Assembly: GCA_005223375.1 (NCBI GenBank)
Contig: RXOD01006019.1
Location: forward strand, 1 to 11,576
Source of the DNA: Amoebophrya sp. AT5.2
Taxonomy: Eukaryota; Sar; Dinophyceae; Syndiniales; Amoebophryaceae
Length of the DNA: 11,576 bases
Reading direction: 5' to 3'
Shown here: positions 1 to 8,900 of the stretch, one piece after another
How positions within the stretch are numbered: position 1 is the stretch's first letter
How the letters are laid out: each line of letters begins with the position of its first letter
Translations under genes and position numbers: made by a program
The notes under the pieces: generated by a model
Told to the model about the DNA's origin: nothing
Databases searched by the model: none
What the model saw: the letters and a program-made list of their open reading frames with translations, nothing else

Positions 1-122
1 ACCCGAAACGGCACCCCCCCGTCGTGCCCTACCATCATACCCTACCAGGGTACCTCTCAAGGTGCCTGGTTTGCTATGACGGCGCGGAGTACCTGGAGAG
101 ATTTCGGCTCCGGTCGCGAGAG

Positions 123-201
123 TTGTTAAAGAATCGTGAGGGAAAACAGCTAGGAACTGCCCAAAAGTTCCTAGTTGTTTTCCCTCACGAATCTTTAACA
201 A
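123..201. repeat. Palindrome A, unit 1
   Basis: Arms 123-158 and 166-201 are 36 bp each and differ from perfect complementarity at two positions, with the 7-nt loop gcccaaa. Equivalent hairpins occur at 340-418, about 555-634 and about 771-849. The unit-4 copy can also pair through most of its loop (aacttt/aaagtt). Confidence 0.9.
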
Positions 202-651
202 ACTTCCGGGAGTCCGATGTCGGAATTTCTCTAAGTCCGGAACTTTTGAAGGAGTCGAGCGCTTCGCCAGGGCGAACGTTCGATTCTTCTGGTTTTCTGG
301 GTACTTAGAGATATTCTGGCGGGGCTCCGGTCGCGAGAGTTGTTAAAGAATCGCGAGGGAAATCAGCTAGGAACTGCCCAAAAGTTCCTAGTTGTTTTCC
401 CTCACGAATCTTTAACAAACTTCCGGAAGTCCGATGTCGGAATTTCTCTAAGTCCGGAACTTTTGAAGGAGTCGAGCGCTTCGCACGGGCGAGCGTTCGA
501 TTCTTCTGGTTTTCTGGGTACTTAGAGAAATTCCGGCGCGGCTCCGGTCGCGAGTTGTATAAGGAATCGTGAGGGAAAACAAGTAGGAACTTTTCGAAAG
601 TTCCTACGTGTTTTCCCTCACGAATCTTTAACAAATATGCGGGAGTCCGAT

Positions 652-753
652 GTCGGAATTTCTCTAAGTCCGGAATTTTTGAAGGAGTCGAGCGCTTCGC
701 TCGGGCGAACCGCTAGACTCCTTCAAAAGTTCCGGACTTAGAGAAATGCCGGC
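652..753. repeat. Palindrome B, unit 3, near-perfect 49-bp arms
   Basis: Arms 652-700 and 705-753 pair over 49 bp with about five mismatches around the 4-nt loop tcgg. In units 1 and 2 the left arm is the same, but most of the right arm is a different sequence, and only the ends (ttcgcc and the acttagaga region) still pair. Confidence 0.85.
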
Positions 754-1097
754 GCGGCTCCAGTCGCGAGTTGTTAAGGAATCGCGAGGGAAAACAACTA
801 GGAACTTTCCGAAAGTTCCTAGTTGTTTTCCCTCACGATTCTTGAACAAGTTCCACTCTCAGGCTGCTCACCGCTCGACTCCACTCCCACGCTGCTCGCC
901 GCGCCGTCTCTTCCATCAGCCGCGTAATTTGCGGCTTCTCCGACTGGTGGTCGTGCGATCGAGCGCCAGACCCCCCAGACTCCTCCAGCGCAAGCACCAG
1001 CCAAATTTGTGAAAAAATGAAGTGCCGTTTCCAAAAGAGGTGGGATGGAGGGATGAATTGTTCCAACCCTTAATCTGTAGCTTGGCCCCAGAAGTAC

Positions 1098-2312
1098 CTT
1101 CCTTCCGAGAATCTGCCGGCTTGCTGGAGGTGAAAGAAGAGCTCTCCACCGCAGCAGTACTCCAGGACGAAGTACAGCTTCCGCGTGTTCTGGAAGGCGT
1201 AATGGAGAGTGACAATAAAAGGATGGTTCACACGGTCGAGGACCTTGCGCTCAGTCTGCGTGTGCACCACCTGGTTCCGCTTCATGATGTTGTCCTTCCG
1301 CAGAATCTTCATCGCGTACGTCTTCTGCTTACCAAACTTCGCACGAACCAAAAGCACCTGATCGACGTCGAATAAATTGATTTCCGCGGCGGCTACTGCG
1401 GGTCGGTGCTACTACTACAATTATTATATTAAATTTAATTAATCTAAATTAATACAACATAGACACCTGAAGCTGTTGTTGTGCAGAAGTAAGCGGACAG
1501 AGGAGCTCCAACAAACACCTGCTAAGGCTAAACGGTACTTCTGCTCTTCTATTTTAGAAAAGTACCTTTCCGTACGAGCCCTTTCCAATGACGTGGATCG
1601 GGACGTAGTCTTCCATGTGACAGCCTCTCTTCGCCGCGCCGCTTTTCTTGACCTTGGCAATGGGGGCTTCTACCTCCACGCCGGGCATGCCCGCTGCCGC
1701 GGTGCGCATCTTCTCGATATCCTGGCACGGGGGCAGCGTGGCCACCTGCGGATTCGCCGCTGCCTCCCGTTGCGCAGCGGCCTGCTTCGCAGCGGCGCGT
1801 TGCGCAAGCTTCTGCTGCTCTCGCACAGCCATCTGCTGCGATGTCAGCTGCTGCGGCGGCCGCGCGGCTCCTTCCTCCTGGTCGTGTCGCTGCGGTCGTG
1901 GCTGCTGCTGCGGCGGCGGCACGTTGCGCTGAGGTTGATGAGCAGGAGTACTGTAATACTGATTTTGCTGCATATTTCTATGATGCTGCTGAAGGGAACT
2001 GCGGGCCTCCTGGTGCACTGGCTGCTCCGGCTGGCGCATTTGCTCCTGCTGCATGTTTTGGTGCTGGTGCGACTGCCGCGGCACCTGCTGCGGTCGATGC
2101 TGTTGGTTGACGGAGCGTTGCTCGGATGAATTTGGTCCGGGGCGTTCTTGCTGGTGCTGTTGGGGCTGCGGTGCGTGACTTGATGCAACGGTTCCACTCT
2201 CGACGAGGGGAGCCTGCGGCGCCGGTCGTGCCTCGGATTCAACACGAAAAGTTGCACTCTGCTCTTGCCCCATATTCACCACCGGTCGCGGCTGGTTCAG
2301 CTCGTGCTGCAT
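1098..2312 (-). CDS. AGC-family serine/threonine protein kinase, N-terminal 335 residues in two exons
   Basis: Predicted to phosphorylate Ser/Thr of protein substrates. Exon 1 (2312-1566, 249 codons) and exon 2 (1357-1098, 86 codons plus 2 nt) join in phase 0 inside the glycine loop. Visible landmarks are the loop GKGSYG (243-248), the ATP-anchoring lysine in YAMK (K266), the helix-C glutamate in TERKVL (E285) and the hinge region LYFVLEYCCGGELFFHL. The wording resembles S6K/SGK/AKT-type kinases. HRD, DFG, activation loop and C-tail are not in the window. Residues about 48-190 are Gln/Pro/His-rich, with an Ala/Gln segment at 164-187 that could form a coiled coil. The ATG at 2312 is chosen because an in-frame TAG lies three codons upstream. 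A pyrimidine-rich AG site lies 13 nt upstream of it. The exact AGC subfamily cannot be settled without the C-terminal half. Confidence 0.88.
1358..1565 (-). other. Intron 1 of the kinase gene, 208 nt
   Basis: Donor gtactttt follows GGAAAG at 1566, and acceptor cgatcag precedes GTGCTT at 1357. Splicing restores GKGSYGK-VLLVRAKF without a gap. The middle (about 1420-1455) is very AT-rich with short self-complementary TTAAATTTAATTAA-type words. Confidence 0.92.
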
Positions 2313-2325
2313 TGTCTTCTAGCAC

Positions 2326-2385
2326 CTGCGAAGCAAGATCACGAAAAAAAATTCGATCTTTCCGAAGCAAGTCAGATCAGCTCAC
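2326..2385 (-). promoter_or_regulatory. Candidate 5'-UTR acceptor or 60-nt leader intron of the kinase
   Basis: On the minus strand a T-rich tract ending in cttcgcag finishes at 2326, 13 nt before the start codon. It could accept a trans-spliced leader. Alternatively, a good donor (gtgagctgat) begins at 2385 and would define a 60-nt cis intron in the leader. Neither can be decided from sequence alone. Confidence 0.3.
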
Positions 2386-3110
2386 CGGCGCTTCATTTCT
2401 TTCATAGATCATCGATGTAGTACCGGGCTCCTACGTGATCGGAAGCTCGCGCTCGCCCTGCTCAAAGAACAGCAGCAGCTAGAGCGTGTCGATTCGTTCG
2501 TTGATGTCGGAGAAGCTTTGTCTTGTGTTTCCTTCGCTGTCGTGTCCTGGTTCGCGAGTCTCAGATCGGAAACGGCGTGCTTCTGTTCCTCGTTGCCGAA
2601 ATGAAAGCTGACTGTTGTAGTTTGATGAAGTAGACTGCCCTGTTTTTTGAAGGCAGACTGCTTCGTTCTTAAGTCGAAGCAGGATCTTGTCCTTTCTACA
2701 TGTCCTCCAAACGTAGCCCGAGAAGGAAAAGAAGCATATAAATGAAAAATAGTTCGATGCGTGGTGGTCAAACCTCTGTTTATTGTCGTCAATGAAGAAG
2801 AAGTGAGCTCTATTGCTCCACCAGTAGAATCCTATTTTGTTGTGTTTATTTTCTCATTCTCAACAGCCTGGCCGTTACTTCTGCTGGCCGAGCCTCGTTA
2901 CTCACTCTGACCGACCCTACACGTCGTCCCAGACGTCCGATTCGAAATTCAAATTATTCGGAAAAAAATTCGAAATAAAAGTACATGTCGGAATATAGTA
3001 AAACGTTGAATTCAAAGTGGTTGCAAGGGGATTGTCTTTACCACTGGTTCCAGGCAGAAGAGAATTGTTCAATTTTTCATTTATTCATTCATGGTATAGC
3101 TCAAAAAGGC
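2386..3110. other. Spacer upstream of the kinase, no gene recognised
   Basis: This stretch lies 5' of the kinase start and probably includes its leader and promoter. The longest minus-strand open stretch (about 2409-2792) lacks an ATG at its start and looks like composition only. Short AT-rich words such as attcgaaat recur near 2940-2975. I see no RNA gene, no known promoter element and no conserved protein here. Confidence 0.5.
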
Positions 3111-3217
3111 AGTCCACCGAGATCATTTTGCACATGATCTTCATGGATCATCAACCATGAAGATCATGTGCAAAGTGATCTCGGTGGACTGATCGGTAGT
3201 CGCTTTATGATGAAATC

Positions 3218-3492
3218 TGTACTCGTACTCATAAGTCCCCTCCGCAGGCCCGGATGTACTCATGCCGGAACCTCTTCCGGCCATTTCGAGCCCAAACTCG
3301 GGGCTCAAAAGTGGCCCCAAAAGTGGCTCCTTCTCCGGTGAAGGCTTCCCCCGTCCGGCTGGATACCGATCGGGCGAAGCCTTCACCTATTGGACTCAAA
3401 AATGAGCTCGAGCATCCGGCCAAATCGATGCGCTGATGTCAGGGCGCCCAAAGATCCGGGCTCGCCGAGGTCGGTATATGAGTACGAGTACA
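3218..3492. repeat. Nested 16-bp terminal inverted repeat inside the foldback element
   Basis: tgtactcgtactcata at 3218-3233 is the exact reverse complement of 3477-3492. The enclosed 243 bp is GC-rich and full of short hairpins, unlike the AT-rich sequence around the element, so this may be a distinct insertion within the outer arms. Confidence 0.75.
3337..3387. repeat. 17-bp internal hairpin
   Basis: ggtgaaggcttcccccg (3337-3353) pairs with 3371-3387 with one mismatch. Two smaller palindromes flank it upstream: ccggaa...ttccgg near 3264-3280 and gagccc...gggctc near 3288-3306. Confidence 0.7.
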
Positions 3493-3542
3493 ATTGTCAC
3501 CAATGTCGTCCACCGAGATCATTTTGCACGTGATCTTCATTG

Positions 3543-3640
3543 TTTTTTTTTTTTTTGATGATGGATTGTTTTGATGATGGATGATTGTTTTCATCTTCAT
3601 GGATCATTCATTGTTTTCATTTAATTTTGATCGCTTCAAC
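3543..3640. repeat. T14 tract and short imperfect tandem repeat
   Basis: Fourteen T residues (3543-3556) follow the third foldback arm. After them come two copies of a gatgatgga...ttgtttt unit (3557-3572 and 3573-3591), then a fragment tcttcatggatcat that also occurs at the tip of the 3111-3190 hairpin. This looks like a degraded or slipped margin of the foldback element. Confidence 0.5.
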
Positions 3641-4064
3641 AGCTTCAGCGCATCCACGACATGTACATACCGACATTTTTACGTGGGGTGCTCTCCGTGA
3701 CGCAATAACTTCCGACCGACTTCACTTCTTCCCAACTTAAGTTATTGTGTCTGTTCATTTCTTGGCCCAATAAGGTCCTTCTTGATGTTGATTGACACGT
3801 ACGAAAACGGATCGCAGCCGGTTTGTTCTGTTCCGGCGCAGTGATTCTCTTACTGAATTTATTTGGCCATCCCAACATCGCTTTCGCTGGTTGTTAATGT
3901 CGGTCACGGTCTTGGACTTCACTACTACTTACGTACTTGGTATGACTTTTATATTGAAGTCGTAGTCGACCGATGCGATGCAGTAGTATGACAGACCGTG
4001 GCACTTCCACTTTCATATGCCAGCTGCAGACGCACTTCCTTGCCCGTACTTTCGGCGATAAATC
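3641..4064. other. Region downstream of RCE1, no gene recognised
   Basis: This probably includes the 3' UTR of RCE1. A 77-codon ATG-initiated open stretch on the minus strand (3878-3645) has no recognisable domain and is left uncalled. I see no terminator-like structure or RNA gene. Confidence 0.5.
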
Positions 4065-5138
4065 TCATGTACTCCTGCCGGAAAATGACGACGCCCCAAA
4101 GCCGCGGCGGAAGAACTGTGCCGCCGCTGCCACTCCCAGGCAGTAAAGCGCGAAAACCAACCCGCGCGTCGCCGGCTTCCTCGCCGCAGACAGGAAGCTG
4201 CACGGCGGAAACCCCATTCCGTTGCAGAAGCTGTGCGCCGAAACGATGCCCACCAAACTGCCAGTTAGCGACTCGCCCACCGTTCGGAAGAACAGCCAAT
4301 TGCACAGAATTCCGAACAGCGTTGTATAAAACAGCTGGAAGACCGACCGAGCGAACAGTGTGAGTTTTTCATTCGCGGACAGGGGCGTGTCGGAGGCGGC
4401 GGGCAGCATGATCTTCAGGAGGTTGTGATGGAGGTGCGCAAGACCAAACAGCATGGGCGAGAGGTAGGTGGCGTAGGTTATCTTCCGCTCCTGGAGAAGA
4501 CCGTAACTGTCATGCTCATGCTCTTCTCCTCGTCCTCGTTCCCTCTCGTTCACTTGTAGTGCTCCGTCGAGAAGAATGGCGTTCACGCAAAGCCGGTAGA
4601 TGATCTCCTCGAACACAGGAGAGACGACGAGGTCGCGAACCAGCGGCAACCACGACGCATTGTCGAATTTCAGCAAGTCGCCCACCATTCGCATCTTTTC
4701 GTTCCTGGAGCCAGGCAGGAGGAGCTGCATCTCCAGTAGAGGGCCGAGAAACAGTAGTAGAATAAAGCCGAGACAGAAGGCCACTGCCCTCAAAGCGGCT
4801 TCAAACGTGGTGCGCCAAATAAATGCAGCACCATCGCCCGACGTGGACGAGGGGGAGATGAGTAGGACGAATGTGCTGTCCTTCATCCTCGTAGACCACG
4901 ACACCAAGTGAGCATCATTTAGAGCGTCGCCACCAGGCCGCCACTGCACCTTGTTACAGTGCACGAGAGTGATCAGCAGGCTGAAGAGGCACCAGAACCC
5001 GCCCACAGCGATGCGTTTCTTGATCACGACCGGCGTATTTCGATGCAGGCCCTCGTCCGTCACGTAAACGATCACAGCGACGAATCCACCGCCCACAAAA
5101 ACGGCCAGCGCCACAGAAGTTGGCGGAAACAATGACAT
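4065..5138 (-). CDS. RCE1: CAAX prenyl protease 2 (RCE1), type II CAAX endopeptidase
   Basis: Removes the last three residues (-aaX) from farnesylated or geranylgeranylated CAAX proteins such as Ras- and Rho-like GTPases in the ER membrane, before carboxyl methylation. The 357-residue product is close to the usual size (about 300-350) and very hydrophobic, with a first membrane span at about 8-27 and a last at about 325-343. The family's catalytic motifs are complete: EExxxR at E177/E178...R182, FGLAHLHH with H235, and HSFCN with H302 and N306. A charged loop (about 197-213, rich in Glu and Arg) between the first two motifs looks lineage-specific. The ATG at 5138 is the first in frame; the frame stays open upstream without another ATG, so a longer start is unlikely. 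The gene has no introns, unlike its neighbours, and stops at TGA. Confidence 0.94.
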   Translation of the reverse strand: MSLFPPTSVALAVFVGGGFVAVIVYVTDEGLHRNTPVVIKKRIAVGGFWCLFSLLITLVHCNKVQWRPGGDALNDAHLVSWSTRMKDSTFVLLISPSSTSGDGAAFIWRTTFEAALRAVAFCLGFILLLFLGPLLEMQLLLPGSRNEKMRMVGDLLKFDNASWLPLVRDLVVSPVFEEIIYRLCVNAILLDGALQVNERERGRGEEHEHDSYGLLQERKITYATYLSPMLFGLAHLHHNLLKIMLPAASDTPLSANEKLTLFARSVFQLFYTTLFGILCNWLFFRTVGESLTGSLVGIVSAHSFCNGMGFPPCSFLSAARKPATRGLVFALYCLGVAAAAQFFRRGFGASSFSGRST

Positions 5139-5937
5139 TGACTTTTTCCGCACAACCTGGCCTGGAGAGGGACTGTGAGCCGGAGCCCGCTGGCAATGGT
5201 GGGGGGCCTCAGTCCGCTGCCGCTGGTGGCTGTGAGTGCAGCGTTTACGTACTTCGAAGGTGGTAAAAGCGCTGCGCCAACCCGCCGATCGCGATCGCCA
5301 TTTTACGGCGCGAAAACGGGCTCATCACTACACCTGTAGCTTTATGTTTATTTTAAACAACGCAGCACTGTAAAAACTCTATGGCGCTTTTGCTATTCGG
5401 TCCTGCTCTCCTTTATCGGCTTGCTTCTGCGGCCTCAATACGTACGGTAAAGGTCGGCGTCGGGGTCGGTCTCGGTGATTCGTGTCCTCGTAAAACTAAG
5501 TACTTATAGTATGTGCCACAGTGAAACGATGGATCTGGAATACTCGTAAAGAAGATAGTTGAAGGAGCACGGCACACAGGGACGACACAGTCGATAGTAC
5601 AGTAACACCAAGAGTCAATTGTGCGTTTTTGCTCTGCCCAATTTAGCTCGTCCACGAACAATTTCTAGAGCGGGCCCGAATTCCGCAAATTCGCGTATCG
5701 ATCGAGGACAACGGTGGCTAAACACAGCATGCGGCAACGACGTGCGGCGGCTCCTCCCACGGAGCATTTATTTCCGCTCTTGAGCTCGACGAGGCGAGTT
5801 TTCATTGATAGTTATCGTGGCAATTCGAACTTCAAGCTGTTGTTCATGCGGAAAAAAACTTTTTCTTTATAACTTTCAACAGATTTCGATGCAAATCTAC
5901 ACACAAGAGCGTCCTTCTGAAGAGGACGATCCGGCGA
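5139..5937. other. Spacer between UTP4 3' end and RCE1 start, no gene recognised
   Basis: About 0.8 kb that should hold the UTP4 3' UTR and the RCE1 promoter and leader. On the minus strand a pyrimidine-rich tract (tccctctccag) ends in AG at 5162, 23 nt before the RCE1 ATG, a possible splice acceptor. The open stretches here have no protein-like composition. Confidence 0.5.
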
Positions 5938-8900
5938 TTATTTTCTGCCGTATTGCTTGCGCGGTTTCTTCGCTGGCAGCATGCGCGTTGCGGCTCCGTC
6001 TGGAATTTCGATTGCCAGAAGCGACGTAGACGGACGCTCCTGCTGTGCCTGTGCACCATCGTCTCCCCCTCTACTTTGTGCGCTCGCCCTGCTGCACCCT
6101 CCTATGGCCTCCAGCCCCACGAGATGCTTGAATTGTGTCGCGATCTTTCTTCGCTTCTTCGAAGAAGCAGCCGCTTCTCCGTCGGAGTGGAGCGCTTCGT
6201 TTCGCTGCACCGAGAGTGCGCCGGAGCTCTGCCACAGCAAAACTGATCTTTCATCTCTTTCTGCACGTGCTTGAACCGACACCATGCCCGAGATCGACCG
6301 CTGGTCGAAGCTGCCCCTCGCAACGACGTGTGCCTGATCCAGGTCGTAGACTTGGTACTCACGGCTGCTGTACACAGCAGTGATCCGATTCCGGTCGAAG
6401 GTGATGTCGACAACGCTACCGGCCCTTCGTGGCAGCACGGCCTGCGCCTTCATCGTATCGAGGTTGTATCTGTCGTGGTAGGGCGACGAGTTTCGGAAGA
6501 TCATTCAGGTTTTGACGATCACACGGTGTCTGAGACACTACATCAAGATGAAAGCTGCTTCGTATTTAGAGCAATGAATTTACATCAATAAATTTACATC
6601 GCTAGTATTGCAAGACACACGGCACGCGACATGATGGCAGGTATCTATGATGTATCTATTGGTTCTGGTACATCGTGATTCTCTGCGTGAGATCCGCAAC
6701 AGCAAGCCACTCCCGCGACTCCGAGGCCTTCAGCAATGTTACCGAGCCACTTCCTCCAGCACTACCCGCAGCCGAAAGTTCCCCAACGATCATGCTTTCA
6801 GCTTCGCCCTTCTTCGCTCTTCCCTTTGTTCCCGAATGCTTTGCCGCTGCCAAGTTGACCAACACCACCCCGCCCCTTTCCTTGGCCATAGCAAGAAAAG
6901 AATCGGAGACGAAGCACAGCTTGAGAGACGGCTGCTTGTCAGAAAACACGGTGCCGAAAACCTCGATTTCCGCGAGGTCAAGGCCAAACACTCGCGTGCC
7001 TCGGGCGTTCGAGAAAGCCGCGTACTTAGTGGAGACTGCACTCGCGACAAGATGCAGCGTCGGGTCCTGTGGTCATCAAATTGTTGAAGTAAAAATTGTA
7101 TGATTGATCAATGAATTATGCATCATAATCATTCCGCTTTTTGCCGCGACTAAGTGCCCGGCAACCTTCTTCTCGCGCAGCCATACGAGGAGAAGAACTG
7201 CTCGCAATCGCAAAACCGCAGGGGGACGGGGACCCTGCATCTGGACCACCTAAAGGTCTAGATCCGACTCCTAGCAAACCTACGTATATCTATTATATAT
7301 TTTTTTATAATAGTAAACGCTTCTACTTTCCCTTTCGAGCGCAGTATGCAAGAGCGATCGCGATGGCTAGCGTTGTATGTTGAAAGCAAACATAAATTAC
7401 AGTAGAAATACACTGACCTTCAGCGCGATCTGAAAGAACTTTGTCGGCGCCAGCTCTTTCCCCGGCTGTTCCCTCGCCCTTTTCAGCATCGGCTTCGAGG
7501 ATGACGAAGAAGAGCAGGCTTTTTCTGTCGTGTTTGTCGCGTGACTGCGCCCGAGCAACACCCCATCCGCCAGATCCATGTGCCATATGTCCGCCTTCGT
7601 GACGTCGGTGCAGCAAACGAGTGTGGATCCCAGCTCCGGGTCGTACTGGGAGACAGACACTCTGTCTTTCCACCACCGGCTGCCGTACGGGCCCTGCCAC
7701 CGCTGGGTGGTGGAGTTGTGCTCGTGGTAAGTTCCCGCCGCGGTGCTGCTGGACGCGCTCAGGTTCGAGCCGGCCCCTGATGTAACTTCCTTCACCTTTG
7801 TGAGGAACAGCCCGCCATCGAGACCGCCGTACAGCAGTTGCAGACACGTCGGCGAGGTGCTGCTGGACGTCGGTCTCCCTCGTCCCCCTCGTCCGGATGT
7901 CGACGAAGACGAGGGGGATCCCCGCGCGCCGCACGTCGCTCCAGTCCAGTCCATGCCGGCGATGTCGTGGCAGCCCACCGCATCCGCGAAGTAGCTGTTC
8001 CCCACGACAAAGTTGTCCTGCTCCTGGTTCAACACGTACGCCTGGATTTTGGCGTCCACGCCCGCGGAGTACAGCGTTGTACTAGAGGACGTCGCTGCGC
8101 CGGTTGCTTGTAGTTCCTTTGCGATCTGGAGGCACTGAATCTCGCCGTCGTGCTTCTGAAACCGCTGGCGGAGGACGCACTGCTTCGTGTCGTAGATGCT
8201 CACCTGCCCGAGGCTGTCGCCAGCAGCCAGCGTGTCCGAAGAGACGCACAGGAGACGCCAAATTACGGCGGAACCTTTGGAGCGTTATCAACATAAAGGG
8301 ATTGTAAAGGTGTATGTACTTATGCTTATGGTTCAAACATAGATAAATTTTGAGATCGGTACGTCTACGTATCATCATGGTTGACGGAGTCTGCTAAGTG
8401 GCCATCTTCTGACTAAGTAGCAGGACCAAGAAGGCCGAATCGCAAGTACTTTACATGAAGGAAAAGGAGAATGAGGCTATTCTTTCTTCAGAAGTATCTA
8501 TGCTGCTGGTGCTGTGTACGCGTACGCTGGTGTGGACGCACACAAAGAACAACAACAAACAAGGCGAAGATTGTAGTACTCGTACCGTTCGTATTTCTGT
8601 CTCCCTCCGCTAAGGTGACCTGCATGACGCCCGAGTTCGCGAATTTCCCGGTCGCGGTTTTTGTCCACTTCGTGATGCGTCCATTGGTATCACCCACGTA
8701 GATGTCTCCGTTCGGAAGGACGCAGTGGCTCACGGCCCGCGTATTCTTCGCACCCGACGAAAGCGTTTGCGCCAGCGCAAAGTCGCCAACCTGCTCGTCG
8801 CGCTGGAAGACCTGGTGAGTTTATTTTGGAGCGTAATTGGATGAACATGAAGATCATCATGATGCGGCTCTTTATTTTGATTCACGACCGCAACGTTCCA

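Larger units (their letters stand above)
90..856. repeat. Tandem array of about 3.5 copies of a 217-bp unit with two hairpins each
   Basis: The marker cggtcgcgag recurs at 111, 328, 545 and, with one change, 761, giving spacings of 217, 217 and 216. Units 1 and 2 differ at only about nine positions by eye. Each unit holds palindrome A (arms of about 36 bp, loop of about 7) followed by a second palindromic block B. The fourth unit ends after palindrome A at about 850. Apparent reading frames on both strands are translations of the palindromes, so I do not call them genes. The array sits inside a kinase intron. Family unknown: it could be a satellite, a tandemly amplified foldback element or an introner-like sequence. 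Confidence 0.9.
1..1097 (-). other. Second intron of the AGC kinase gene, 3' end beyond the left edge
   Basis: Kinase exon 2 stops matching the family after the GRFSEG stretch, and a GT donor (gtacttctgg) begins at 1097 on the minus strand. Reading through gives a short tail unlike any AGC kinase and a stop at about 1070. No kinase-like reading frame occurs on the minus strand to the left, so the intron must run at least 1.1 kb and leave the window. It holds the 217-bp hairpin array. The 860-1080 part shows nothing recognisable. The alternative is a truncated gene lacking its C-lobe. Confidence 0.6.
3111..3541. mobile_element. Foldback (MITE-like) element with three copies of a 36-bp arm
   Basis: Arm copies lie at 3111-3146 (direct), 3155-3190 (inverted) and about 3507-3541 (direct). 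The first two form a 36-bp hairpin with one T-C difference, a G-U wobble in RNA, around the 8-nt loop atcatcaa. The second and third act as terminal inverted repeats around an interior of about 316 bp. Inside lies a perfect 16-bp inverted repeat at 3218-3233 and 3477-3492. There is no transposase, so if mobile it would be non-autonomous. The boundaries are uncertain, and no target-site duplication was identified. Confidence 0.6.

Noticed and set aside
24..849. Open reading frames of 61-109 codons on both strands in the left end
   Set aside because: They are translations of the palindromic 217-bp repeats: similar peptides arise on both strands and shift with each unit. No domain is recognised.
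1476..2129. Plus-strand 217-codon open stretch opposite kinase exon 1
   Set aside because: It is antisense to Gln-rich CAG/CAA sequence, giving Leu/Arg-rich composition. The minus strand encodes a clear kinase.
2409..2792. Minus-strand 127-codon open stretch
   Set aside because: It does not begin with ATG, is Ser/Thr/Arg-rich with no domain, and lies in the kinase leader/promoter region.
3645..3878. Minus-strand 77-codon ATG-initiated open stretch
   Set aside because: It is short, has no recognisable motif and lies in the probable RCE1 3' region. It cannot be supported as a gene, but transcript data could change this.
6470..6671. A non-canonical intron flanked by TAC direct repeats in UTP4
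   Set aside because: A standard GT-AG pair (gtaccag...gacag) joins the exons in frame and gives the expected IYNLD strand, so no unusual splicing is needed.
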